From Vitrella brassicaformis (taxonomy: Eukaryota; Sar; Vitrellaceae): 64,000 bases of DNA. Positions 1-11,538 of this stretch are shown in pieces. The position numbers and the translations under genes were made by a program. Positions within the stretch are counted from its first letter, which is position 1; every line of letters begins with the position of its first letter. The DNA is taken from positions 85,303-149,302 of the forward strand of contig CDMY01000248.1 in NCBI GenBank assembly GCA_001179505.1, in the 5' to 3' direction. A model generated the notes under the pieces. That model ran no database searches and was not told the DNA's origin. It saw only the letters and a list, made by a program, of their open reading frames with translations.

Positions 1-396
1 CCTCGTGACGTTTTGACTGCGTGTGCTTGAAATCCGCCACGATGTGCTTCTTGGTGGTGGCCAGCACGTGACCACACGAAGAAGAACGTCGAGGTCTGCT
101 TCAAGGAGATGCAGAGTGTTGTGCAGCAGTGGCTGCAGCGGCCGGACGTGTGTGCACTCAGCCGGACGACTTGCGGTCCATCTGACTGTCTGACTCAGCT
201 CCATGCGTTTCCTAAAGTGTGCACCTCCGATTCATGAGTGAATGATTCATGGAAGAGGTTCGTGTGCAATTCTAGTGTTCGTGTGTCCACTGAGAGGCCG
301 GCATCACTGGTGGTGGTTAAGGGTAGGATTATCCGTACAATTTTTGAGGGTGAGCTGTGAGCGTTGTCGTCCTTCGGCCAAGCCAAGCAGGGTGAG
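1..396. other. 5' flank without recognised gene
   Basis: No open frame here looks like a protein and no RNA gene was recognised. It probably holds the promoter and 5' leader of the plus-strand gene that starts near 397, or the tail of a gene left of the window. Confidence 0.4.
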
Positions 397-3300
397 ATGT
401 CGGCATACATTCGCGAGAACCGCATAAGTTTCGTCGAGAGTCTCGTGACGGCGTCGGCCGAGAAACTTATGCGGTAAGTCCGCCGGGGCCAATTGGCCGG
501 GGCATATGGCTCGTGGTGGCGTTGTGCACAACCTGTTGCGTTGGTCTGCCTGACACGATATTTGACGATTCGGGTATGTACGCTTGGTGCGGAGGGAGAT
601 GAGATGCGGGTCTCTTGTGGTGTGTACAGATGTATGCGTGTGTGCCCTCAGCGGGGTTGCGTGAGCTGACGGTTCGACTTTCGACCGCATCCCCTGCGGA
701 GCAACGAGCCTTCATCCTCGACCTCTTCACCCGGGTGGCGGACATGTCGACTCAGCAGCAGCACCGAGCCAAGGCCGCCGTTCAGCTCGGCTCGATCATC
801 GAGAATCACTTGTGCTCCGAGGTCGTGGATGAGGTGTTCGACGAGCAGGCCAGCACAGGGTCGCTGCACCACTTCCTCAGCTCAGTCCTGGCCCTCCTCC
901 CACCCCCACCGCACGGCAGCGAGACCGACACGAGCTGGCCCCAGCACTTCAGCGCCACTTGCTTCGTGGCGTGTGCGGCGCTCAGGAGTGCCAACGCACA
1001 GAAGGGGCCCAGCGTGCGGGGCCTTCACGCCCACCTGCTGACCCACAGCCGCGATGCACTGGACCTCATCGAAGAGGCCACTTCGAGCAGGTAGGTCGGC
1101 CCTGCCAGACCACACACACAGCAGTCACAGCGTCACTTCTTTGGTTGACTGCAGTGAAGCGATGGTGCGTTCCGTCGCGGTTCAGGTCCTGCAAGCGTTT
1201 GTGCAGGACCTGGAGCCAGCTGCAGGTCTAGTGTCGCTGCGGCTGTCGGGCTTCTACCACTTGTCGCAGTGCATCTTCGGGGCGCTTGAGAACGGACTCA
1301 GCCTCCCCTTGCGGATGCACATGCTGATGGTGCACTGCGGCGCGGTGGAGCCCTACATCAAGTGTGTACTTGGCACAGGTGCGTGTCTCGTGCCCAATCA
1401 CACTCTCACCCATGTGTCTGCCTGCCTGGGTCCATGTGCGTCTGACGGCCTATGTCATGGATGTATGCAGAGCCGACCAGCGAGGCCGTCCATGCGGTGC
1501 TGCGTGCACTCCAGAAGCACTGCTTCCCCCATGTGGCGACCCTCGTCAACACGGCGCTCTCCAGCACGGCCCCAGCTACCACTCAGTGGGCCGCGTGGAT
1601 GATCCTAGGATGCATCAGCATATACGTCTACATGCTGCTGACGGCCGGATGCGCCTCTCCAGGTCGGTACCTAGTTCAGGACAAACTCATGGCAGGCATC
1701 ATTGCACAATGTTGTGTGCGTACGTGCAGACGTGCAATCGAGTGTGCTCGAGGCCTGTGGGCCCTTTGTCGACGAGGTGACGCAACCGGCCTTCCTCGGC
1801 GCCGTGGTGAAGGCCCTCAACAGCCGCAGTAACCGCGTTTCCGGATTCAGCCAGAACCTACAGCTCACTTTGGTGACCAATATTCCCCTCCTGTCATTCT
1901 GTGCTGTCGGTAAGCTGCACGAACCACTCCCAAAGACCAGCTGCCCACCGATCTGTCTTTCTTTGTGTGTGCCTGCAGACAAGGCCGGTGTCATCGAGTC
2001 GGGTTTGTCTGCGGCATTGGCAGCTCTCATGACCGACGACGGCGTCATGCGAGATTCGCACGGCCCGTTGGCGGCTTTGCATCTGACGGCTGCCGCAGTA
2101 GGAGTCGTGGACCACTGGCCGAAGGTGGGCTAGCGCATGAGTGGCAGCTGAGGCGATAACCTGTCTGTATGTCGTTGGTTTGTCCTGTCAGGTTGCCGCT
2201 GCCGAGGGGTTCGCGACTGCCGTGTGCAGAATGCTGCTCGGGCTGCTGAGAGGCCGCCGCGATCCCGGTGATGACACGATCGAGGGTGACGTGGTCAACA
2301 ACGTATGTAAGACTCTGAAGCGCCTTGTCAGGTGTGTCAAGTGACCCACCATCTATGTCGCCGATGTGTCTGTCCATCCATCTGTATCGTGCCTGCCTCT
2401 GTGCAGCTATGGCGACGATGTGATGGAGCGTAGAGGCGAGACGCAGAACCACATCGCACGACAGATTCTCCAGGTCAGTCAGTAAGACAAGTTTGCCATA
2501 CTATCGTGGATGGCTTTCTTCTCCTTGTGATGTGTCCAGGAGGGCTCTGTCAAGACGATGCGCGACGAGAACACCGCAAAACGACTCAACGTGCCCAAGC
2601 AGGTCGCACACACAAACGCTGATACACATGCGACCGCTGCTCACTTTGGCTGCTTGTCATGCAGATCTTGGACTTGTTTGACCGCATCGAGAAGGCGGAG
2701 ACCGACCGGTATGAGAAGGCCATAGAGGCCGAGTTCGACGACACTCCTTCGACCGCCCCCACCCCAGCCAACACCGCCGCCACCACCAAGAAGGGCAAGA
2801 AGGCCGGCAGCAAGAAGAAGAAGGGCAAGGGCAAGGGCAAGACCAGGCCAGGAGGGGCCAACACTTCGTCGGGTCTGTCGCCAGTCGCACCCGTCGACCA
2901 CGATGGGTACGCAGGCAGCGAGGGGAGGGAGGGAGGCAGCCGCCCGGCACACGCACTGCATGACATGTGTCATGACGTGTGTGTCTTGTCCACTCAGCTG
3001 TGATGCGTCTGAGCGTGTAGAGACCGTGGCGGCAAAGGAGGAAACGTCCGAGGGCGAGCACCCGGCAAAATCGACACCCGACAAAAGCGACGGGTATAGA
3101 GGGGCGGCTACACACGATGGATACGGCACGAACCGAGATTCCCCCAGTGCCATTCCCTGACCTGTCTGTCTGTCTGTCTGCCCTTCCCTCGTTCAGGCAG
3201 CCGAGCGTGCCGTCAACTGTTGTGTGTGCTGAGGGCATCGACGACGATGACCAGTTCATCACTGTCACACACAGAAAGAAGGCCAACAAGACCAAGACAC

Positions 3301-4822
3301 CCACGCAGCAGCAGCAGCAGCAGCTCTTCGCTCCTAGTGCGTCCTCTCCGTCGTCGGCCAGCCGTCCCTCTCCACCGCTGCTCAGTGTCCCCAAGGGCAC
3401 CAACCGGTCTGCGGCACGGATATCCGTCAACCTACCACCATACAAACCCAATGCTGCTGCTTCTGGGTGAGAAGGGATGCACCCACGGCGGTGGTGGGAT
3501 TGCAGGGTGTCACTGGTGCTCTCGTTTGTCAGGTCTATGTCTGGTTCGTATCGATGTGGTGCCGGCCATGAGGGGAGTTCGAGTGCGTCGGCGGCCGGTG
3601 CGTCGCTGTCTGACATAATGACGACGGCCACATCGACCAAACAGCACAGGTCAGAAGGGCAGCAGGACAACAGGAGCCGCGCACACTCATTTGCTCGCTG
3701 TGTGTCTGCCCTGATTGATATCAGTCGCGTGCCGTCTTTCGAGACTCTGCCGTCCCGCCGCTTCGGCGACCCGTTCCCTCCTTTGCTGCCTACCCACCAC
3801 GCCCCAGAGGACAATGATGACACGATCTCCCTGCCGCCCCGGCCATCACACCCACCGCCTCGCCACACACACGGCAACCAGAGCCCCCATACCGCCCTTC
3901 CTGCTGCTGGTGGTGGTGCAGCCTCATTGGCCAGTCCACTTTACGGCAATGGGTCGCCGGCTGCGGGGCCATTCCCTGTCGCTGTTGATGGTGACGTCGG
4001 GTATGGTGACGTCGGGTCACCCCTCCCGCCCGCGATATTTCCAATGTTCGACTCGGACGAGAACGACACGGCAGCACCACCGCACCCACAGACACACCCA
4101 GCCGGCGACAGCGACATCAGCAGTGGGGGCGCCTATCAGGGCGACAGGTGAGGAGAGAGACACCTAGGACACATAGAGCATTGTCTGTGTTGTCATGTCA
4201 TGCGATTGACTTCCGTCAGTGGGTCGAGTTCGTTCCGTGACCTTCAGCTGCGGCTCGAGTGGGAGATGGAGGCAATGCGGCAGCGACAGGAGCGCGAAAT
4301 GGACGAAATGCGACAAAGGTAGGCCATGCTCACGCAACGACAAGGTGGATGAGACGTCATGTGTCTACTTGGTCTCTTGATTGGTGTGGTGTCAGGCTGG
4401 CGGCTCTGAGCGCCGGTCACCAGCAGCAGCAGCAGCCCTCGTCCAGCAGCACATCGGTCCCGCCCCCTCCCACACAGCACCCGCAGCACCAGCACCAGGG
4501 TGGCGAGTGCAGCGTGTGCGCGCCCGCGTCGGTGATGTACATGCCCTGCCGACACCTCCGGGTGTGCCCCAAGTGCTACGACGACAACAAGGCCAGGGTG
4601 GCGCGTGAACTGACCAAAGTGAGGGCCGAGAACGACCGGCGCAAACGGGAGAATGAGGAGCGCATAAGGCAGAATGAGGGCCGCGGCAAGAACAAGCAGC
4701 TGTCGATGGTGAAGCTGCTGGACGAGCCCCATTACGTGTGTGAGCACTGCAACGGCAGGGTGGAGTTCGGCGGATCGGTGGAGGAGGTCATGCAGTGGGT
4801 GGCCAACAACCCACTCACATGA
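397..4822 (+). CDS. Large helical-repeat protein with atypical C-terminal RING finger
   Basis: Multi-exon gene of about 16 exons. The N-terminal half (652-2603) is leucine/alanine-rich and helical, resembling ARM/HEAT repeats. A Lys/Gly-rich basic stretch (2790-2850), Q, P and S-rich linkers (3300-4150) and a charged helix (4240-4320) follow. The last exon (about 4396-4822) carries C-x2-C at about 4507, then C-R-H-x3-C-x2-C, then a final C-x2-C near 4744; this is a RING-like zinc-binding pattern, suggesting a ubiquitin ligase, which is inference. Tested junctions (1090/1155, 1378/1471) keep frame. The proposed first exon 397-473 reads well and ends at a strong GTAAGT donor, but its phase does not close onto the exon at 652, so the 5' end is unsure. 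A split into two genes is possible, but no stop or start suggests it. Confidence 0.65.
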
Positions 4823-5472
4823 CCCAAAGACCGAAGTGGGTGGAGAAGTCAGTCTGTGTGTCGTTGGCGCGGTCGGTAGTGAGGGGAGAGATCTGACGAG
4901 AGGAAGGGAGGGATGACGGGCGAGTGTCTTCAAGTAGCTTTAGAGAGACGTGTGGGTCAAGATCCCATCGCCCACCACGTCTGTATATGTCTGTATTCGT
5001 GTGGCTCTCCATGTCGACGGGGGCTGGGAGGAGGGAGAGAGGGAGGTTTCCGAGTAGCTTTAGCGCGCAGTGGGCCAATCTATCGCTCAACGCGCTTCTC
5101 TATGGATTAATTAGCCGTATGTCTATCTGTATTTGTGTACCTGTCATGCGGCCGAGGGTCCGGTGGGTGCTTTAGCTGCATGTGCACGTTTAAGCCCGTG
5201 TCAGTGGCACGGTCTCTTATTGATGCCCGTGTGCTCGTGTGCGTGTTTGCGACGTGCCTGTGTGACCTGCCTTTATCGGACCGAGTGAGTGCTCGGCATG
5301 CGGGCACCCATACCCATGCGATGTGAATCGCCTGCCTTTGGATGGCTGGCTGGATGACAAATAGCATTCACTCACATGAATATGAACACTCAGATGTCTA
5401 TGTACACGCACACGCACACGAAAGGGGTCCGTCCACGCACACAGTCGGAAGATGAGTCACGGCATGCAGGTG

Positions 5473-5504
<32 letters not shown>

Positions 5505-5680
5505 GGTCACTGCGGTGCCCCACCGGCCAGGCGACCGACAGAGAAAGCAGCTAGCTACCCGGGCAATCCATCGACAACAAGGTAACACCCACCCCCACAC
5601 ACCAGCCCACCAATCCACCGTCCATCAGCCCACCCACCAGCTACAGCGCATCTCTGGCATCCCCCCCCGATAAGCTCCGC
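4823..5680. other. Convergent intergenic region with microsatellite
   Basis: This lies between the 3' ends of two converging genes. It holds a TGTC repeat (5473-5504) and two copies of GTAGCTTTAG (near 4934 and 5053). No gene or RNA was recognised. Confidence 0.5.
5473..5504. repeat. (TGTC)n microsatellite
   Basis: Uninterrupted tetranucleotide run of eight units. The same unit recurs inside introns of this window, for example at 10198-10226. Confidence 0.9.
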
Positions 5681-8600
5681 TCATATCATTCGGCTCAGGT
5701 CCTCCTCTGCACTGAGGTTGCAGCGCTGCATGTGCATGAGCCGCTCCATGCCTGCAGGGTGGGGGTGGTGCGGCGTCGTCCTGACCTTGAGGCGCTCCAC
5801 GCGCCCCCCTCCAGCACACAGACGGCGGTGGTGCACGTGGTGGTCGATGGTGGTGCTGGGGTTCTTGGTGGTGGTGGTGGGCAGGTGTCGGTGGGCCATA
5901 CCAGCGACCAGCCTGCATCCACACACACAATGGGTGAGGCCGACAAACAAATGAGTGCATGTGTCGAGGTGTGCTGTGCTGTGCTGTGCTGTGTTGGTTT
6001 GTGTTGTTACCTCTTGGCAATATCCCCGATGTAGACGGTGGCGAACTTAATGTGGTGTGGGTACGACGGGTTGCCCGTGGCCACGGCGTACACCTCCACA
6101 AGCGGCGGCGGGCAGGGGATTCCCTCCAGATGAGCCAGGTGGTTGGCGAGCTTCGCCTGCACACACACATACGACACAGCACCACAGTCCATGCCACAGT
6201 GAATTGGCCATCAATGCCCGTGTGTTGTGTGTCGTACCACGTCGGCGATGGGCGTTTGGCGCGGGAGCTTGATGGCAAAGGACGGGCTGAGGTTGATCAT
6301 GAGTGCGCACATGTCAAAGAGGGACTGGAGGGAGGGAACAAACCACACAGGCACAGAGACAGAGAGTCGGGATGTCATCTTTTCTCGGCTCGCCCTTCCC
6401 CTGCTGCAGCTGCACTGCCTTCTCACCATGTCGCCGCTGTTGCCCATCTTGGTGATGTCGTAGTTGCCGTGTGCCCTGTATCCCGGCCCCCAAGGTGGGT
6501 CGAAGTAAACCTGAATGATTCCACACACATGCACACACACACACACAGACATATCAGATGCTGAGCGGGCAGCATTTGTCCATCAAGTGCTGACCACATC
6601 GAACGCCGGCTTGCCGGGTTTTATCATCCCGCGGGCGATGATGTGGTCCTCCATCTTGTCAGTGCGGGCCAGGAAGCAGTCTTTGTAGATGTACACGTGG
6701 TCGTATCCTGCCCAAACACACACACACACACACACAAAGACACACACACACACACTGGTAAATGGTGTGGACGTCATTCAGGGCATGGACGGTGTTTGGT
6801 GCACACACCGTAGATGTGGTGGAGGTTGTGTATGGCGTTTTCGTAGTGCTCAGGGTTCTTCTCCGACCCCACCACCTCCAGGCCATTGGCGGCGAAGCCG
6901 ATGGCATTGCCCGCTGCACACACACAGACACAGACAGACAGACAGACAGAGGTGCTTCCATGTGTGTGTGCATGGGCCTCTCTGTCTGTGTAATGTGCGG
7001 TGTGTACCTCCGCCAGTGCATGCGTCGTATATGTAGGCGTCGGGGATGACGGATGCGATCGACTGGGCCGTGATGTTGGCGATATTCTCCTCGCTCACAC
7101 TATACCTGAGCGATGGGCAGGCACATCAAGGGAGGACCCAATCAATGGCCCGTGTCATCATGTAGGTGTGTGTGCTGTGTGTTGCTGTGGTGTGTCGGCC
7201 GTTCGCTTACTCCAACTCTTGTGTGCTCATGACAGCCCCCTTCTTGGCGAACATGGGGCCGCGATCCACCGTCACCACACGCAGGTATAGCTCCTGCTGC
7301 AACGCCCCACGAGCCGCCATGATGGCCCTGGGGGCTATGTACGGCCTCGGCGGCTGAGGGCCACACACACAACACATACACAACAGACAGAGAGAGAGTG
7401 AGGGGAGGGAGGGTCACGAGAGGCGCGGTTCGTCCTTTGGCACTTACTGGCGTTGGCGACCTGACCGCAGAGGCGTGGAACTCACTCGAGGTGTGCCGGT
7501 GGTCTCGGCGGGAAGCCTCACGCTTGGCCGATGCTCGCACAGGAGACAAACGGCTGAACACAAAGGTAGCACACCAACCACAGAAACCAATCTGATGTAA
7601 GTGAAATGATATGTATGGCCCCTTTCACCCATCCATCCATCCATCCACCTGTGTGTCGGTGCTTTCGCTTCCTCGGCCTTCTGGTCACCCTCTTCCGCCC
7701 CCCGTGCCCCCTCCCTCCCCTCCCCCGACACCCTCGTGGGGCCCCTATCAACGGTGGCCCCCTCTCCCTTAGTGCCGCGGACCCACTCGCCCTCATACTG
7801 GGCGGTCACACGGGCGGCCTCACCCCCTGCCGACCCGCAGCAGCTGCCCTCCCACTGCCCCTCATAGGGCGAGCCGTCCGACACGGCACTCCACCGCAGC
7901 GTCGGGAGGCTGCTGGGGCAGAATGGAACCGTGACGTGGCCGTGCAGGCTCTCGGTCACCGCCTCGTCGGAGTGGTTGAAACTCTCCTTGCCTCCTTTCT
8001 CCCTGTCGCTGCCTGCATGCAATGTGTGTGGCACATGAGCATGGTCGACGGTGGGTGTGTACGTTCCTTTGTCGGTTTTTGTGTGACGTACTCGGCTGGA
8101 TCATGGTGCCGCTATCGTAGAGGTTGCTCGCCAACACAAACACGCCCTCGACCTCGACCTTGGTGCCGCGGACCCACTCGCCCTCATACTTGGATGTCGC
8201 ACGGGCGGCCTCACCCCGTGCCGACCCGCAGCAGCTGCCCTCCCACTGCCCCTCATAGGGCGAGCCGTCAGACACGGCAGTCCACTTCAGCGTTGGGAGC
8301 TTGCCTGGCAGCAATGGCACTGTGGCGTGGCTCTCGGTTGAAGCCTTATCGGCGTGACTGAAACTCTCCTTGCCTGAGTGGCAAATGAGAATGGTGGCTG
8401 GTGGGTGGATGTCTACATTCCTTCGTCGGATTTTGTGCGACGTACTTGGCTGGATCATGATGCTATCGTAGAAGTTGCCCGCGAACACAGACACACCATC
8501 GGCCGTCCTGGTGCCTGGCATATCGACAAGTGCAGTAAGGCAGCACAGCAACCACGACACAATGACACATGAGGGCGGTGTGCTCGTGGTTGTCGGTCGC

Positions 8601-8991
8601 TTACGATTGTGGTGGATCACAGTGCAGTCAGCCAGCAGGTGGTCGGCTTCAATAAAGGCCGCGGGGGTGTACGCCTTGGGCACCAACGACACGACTAACT
8701 CGTCCATAATGGAGGTCGGGGCCTCCTGGACGCACTGCAGGCCACACACAGACAGACAGAATGGATGGAGTGGGCACGTGATGAGATACATGGGTCGGTG
8801 GGCGGGGCGGGCTGTTGGTGGGTGCGTTGGTGCGTCGGTGCCCGCAGACGTACCTCTGATGTGCAGTTGCTCTCGTAACGCCCGCACCATCCTACGAACC
8901 ACCTCCACACACGCCTGCATGTCAGACAGCAGCACGACAGCATTCCATTGAGGATGGACAGACAGATGAGAATGGACCGCACCCGCCGCAT
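5681..8991 (-). CDS. MORN-type modules fused to TGS1-like RNA cap guanine-N2 methyltransferase
   Basis: Read from 8991 leftwards. The first exon (8854-8991) gives a basic/hydrophobic, Cys-rich start. Two duplicated exons follow with Y-E-G-x-W motifs typical of MORN repeats (about 8160-8376 and 7770-7992). A linker exon (about 7441-7554) has no Met. The catalytic part contains DACTGG followed by GNAIGFAANG (S-adenosylmethionine site, near 7035 and 6900), then YFDPPWG (motif IV, near 6500), as in trimethylguanosine synthase, which hypermethylates m7G caps of snRNA/snoRNA. Junction phases were checked from the second MORN exon through the linker into the SAM-site exons and all keep frame, so one fused protein is the simplest model. 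TGS1 identity is strong; the very N terminus, possibly a signal peptide, is less sure. The gene ends in a His-rich tail with stop at 5681. Confidence 0.78.
7771..8516. repeat. Intragenic tandem duplication of exon plus intron (about 390 bp unit)
   Basis: The segment from about 7771 matches the segment from about 8161 over the MORN-type exon and also across the following intron, including the donor GTACGTC and the next exon start. Differences are mostly substitutions and small indels. Intron similarity points to a fairly recent duplication. Confidence 0.85.
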
Positions 8992-9536
8992 TCTTCCCTC
9001 ACTCACGTCAGACGATCCATCCTCCCTCTCCCTAGCTGGCCGATGAGATATCTACTAGGCCTGCAGCAAGCACGCCTGCGACTCGCCTGCGGCACACACG
9101 CAGAGCATCATATCATGGTCCAGAGGCAAATGCACTGATTTTTGCCATCGTTCTCGGTGTCCTCTTCGCCCCATTGTGTGTGCCCTCCCTTGCATGATAG
9201 CTATTGCATGCGTACCTTTCGGCCTCGGCGCTCTTTGCCCTCTCTCCCCTCTCCCTCTGCCCTGCTGTGGGGGGCAGTTCTGTGGTCGGCAGTTCTGTCG
9301 TCGACGAGAACGGCCTTGGAGAGCACACACTGTTGCTGTTTTTTGTGACTTTATTCGCCTTTAAGCGAATGTGACGGAGCCCTCGAGCTGCCTTGACGAA
9401 AGGACGTCTTTGACACCAGAGCTCCACTGCAAGATCAAAAGGCGATTAGGGTCAGCAGCGGTTTCATGGCATTTCCCAACAACGGCAGTTAGTTGCAGCA
9501 GTTTGTAACATCCCGCGGTCCAGTCGCTCTGCCTCT
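8992..9536. promoter_or_regulatory. Divergent intergenic region (MORN-TGS1 and glycosyltransferase-like genes)
   Basis: Head-to-head spacer, presumably holding both promoters. A short inverted repeat lies at 9353-9370 (ATTCGC, six-base loop, GCGAAT). No gene was recognised. Confidence 0.4.
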
Positions 9537-10195
9537 ATGCTCCGTCATTGCAAGCAAGACAGTTCGGCACCTTTCCCTTTCAAATTCCCTGTCAGCAGCG
9601 GGCGCCTCCTCTTCAGCCTCCTCCTCCTATCCCTCCTGCTGCTGCTGCATTCCTCCCGCATCGACTCAAGCCAGAGGCACAAGGACGGCCACAATGACCA
9701 CAGGAAACTCACCTCGCCAGCGATGGCACTGCAGCAGGCGGCAGAACGGGAGAATGATACCGCATCTGAGCTGGAATCCGACATTGCTGCATCGGACTCG
9801 CCGCCAGAGGAGTTGCGGCAGCCCAAGTTTGACTTTGCCTCGAGTGAGCTGAAGCTGAACCTCCTGAATCTGCTGGGGCCGCTCAAGACGGAGCTGGAGG
9901 CGAGGGAAGCCGACAACAATACCAAGTCCAAGTGCCAAGGTCCTCGAGGGGGGCTATGCGAGGCGGCACAGTGGCATTTGCAATGCGTTCGTGTTGTTAT
10001 CGTGTTGTTTGCAGTGGTCGGTGGCGTGCGTGAGTCGTCCAAGTGGATGATGGATGAGTGTCCCCGCATGAAGGGCGGCGGCCTGCAGCTCGACGGAGAC
10101 ACACTCGTCTTTGTCCCTGTGCTCGTCTCAGACGGATGGTGAGAACATGACAGCCGCATTGGTTAAACAAACTTTGTCCGCCAGCGCGTATTCCT

Positions 10196-10229
<34 letters not shown>

Positions 10230-11309
10230 CCTTCCTGCAGGGGCAATCTGCTGGGCCCGTATTGGCAGGCGAGGGCAATGGCACATCTTATGGGCGTCAA
10301 CTTCAAGATGGTCTACGGCGCCTGGGACAGCGGCTGGAACGCTCTCGTGTCGGTCCTCTCCTGGCTCATGCAGCAACCGTCCTACTTCCACAACTGGCAG
10401 AGAGGCCCACTCACTGCCGACGACACATGGCTCAACGACCTGCCTAGGGAAGTACACTTCCACACATGTACCCGCAATGTCACTCAGTTCCTGGTGGCGT
10501 GCAAGGGCTGCAGCAACTGGAAGCACTCCCACGGCTGCCGTGGAGGCTGGCAGTGGATATGACCCATCATCCGGCAGGAGTCGCTGCAGACCTTTAGTGC
10601 ATGGCGGGAGAAGCGGGGCCTCAGGTCGCCGACGGCCGGCTGGGGCGAGCAGGATGTGGCTGTCCACTTTCGGTGCTCCAAGGACACCCTGCTGGACAAC
10701 CCCTACTACGGCCCCATAGCTTTTTCCTTCTACGACGCCATCCCGCCATCCACCGCCCCGCGGACAATTAACATTGTAGCCAACATCAAGCCTTCAGCAA
10801 ATCTGACGGCCGTCATGAAGGACCGCATGCAGCACATGGCCCCCGATGCCAGCGATGCCGAGCAAACTGTTGCCGTCATCACCAAGGCGGAAGCGGCGTC
10901 GGCTGCTCAGCGCCCGATGGACAGGTTCGACAGAGAGCTCGACTCCGACTGCCACACCATCCTGAGAGAGCTGAAGGCGCATTTGGAGAACCGCCTCTCT
11001 GCCGAGGGCTCACAGGTGGAGATAGTGGGTGGCGAGGTGTGGGAGGACTTCATGCGGCTGGTCGAGGCGCCCATCCTGCTAATGGGCGTCAGCTCCTTCG
11101 CCATGATGGCTGCCGTCCTCAACAGGGGGGTCGTGCTCATGCCTGGGGGCACCGTGGACGGGCCGGAGGTTATGGCTGAGGCGTATGATGGATCGCGGAT
11201 GACGTGGTATGTCTCCAAGGCGCCCGTCATGACGCCCAGCGTTGCCAAGGCGGCGAACCTGACACTGGATGACATGCCGGCGATTCTCAAGTGGCTAAGG
11301 GAACACTGA
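9537..11309 (+). CDS. Type II membrane glycosyltransferase-like protein (fucosyltransferase-like)
   Basis: The start at 9537 is followed by a Leu-rich segment around residues 24-40, a likely signal anchor, then an acidic stem: the layout of a Golgi enzyme. A phase-checked intron (about 10139-10240) leads into GNLLGPYWQARAMA. Downstream come AVHFRCSKD and, near the end, a hydrophobic SSFAMMAAVLNRG element like the donor-binding C-terminal part of fucosyltransferase-type folds. The family call is by pattern only. At 10560 the frame has a TGA, although coding continues in the same frame to 11309. Either an 84-nt intron (10494-10577, weak donor GTGGCG, frame preserved) removes it, or the copy is damaged or read through. 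A frame-neutral intron around 9940-10014 is also possible. Confidence 0.6.
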
Positions 11310-11538
11310 ATACGTGCGTGCATGTGTCTGTCTGTATGCGATGCGTGTGGGGAGCAGTGAGAATGCAAACATACATTTCCTGCAGTTAATGCATTTCACG
11401 TGGACACGTGAGTGGGTGCCTGCGTCCTTGTAAATGGATCGGATCAAACAACTTTTCACGCACACACACATATGAGAGAACACTCGTCTGCTGTCCGCTG
11501 TGCTCATCCCACAAGAGCCTATCGTCTCTCTCGGGCAC

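Noticed and set aside
9353-9370. Palindromic element as possible terminator or origin
   Set aside because: A six-base stem is easily found by chance in a window of this size.
10560-10562. TGA as selenocysteine codon
   Set aside because: The family is not known for selenocysteine and no SECIS-like element was recognised; an intron or a nonsense change is simpler.
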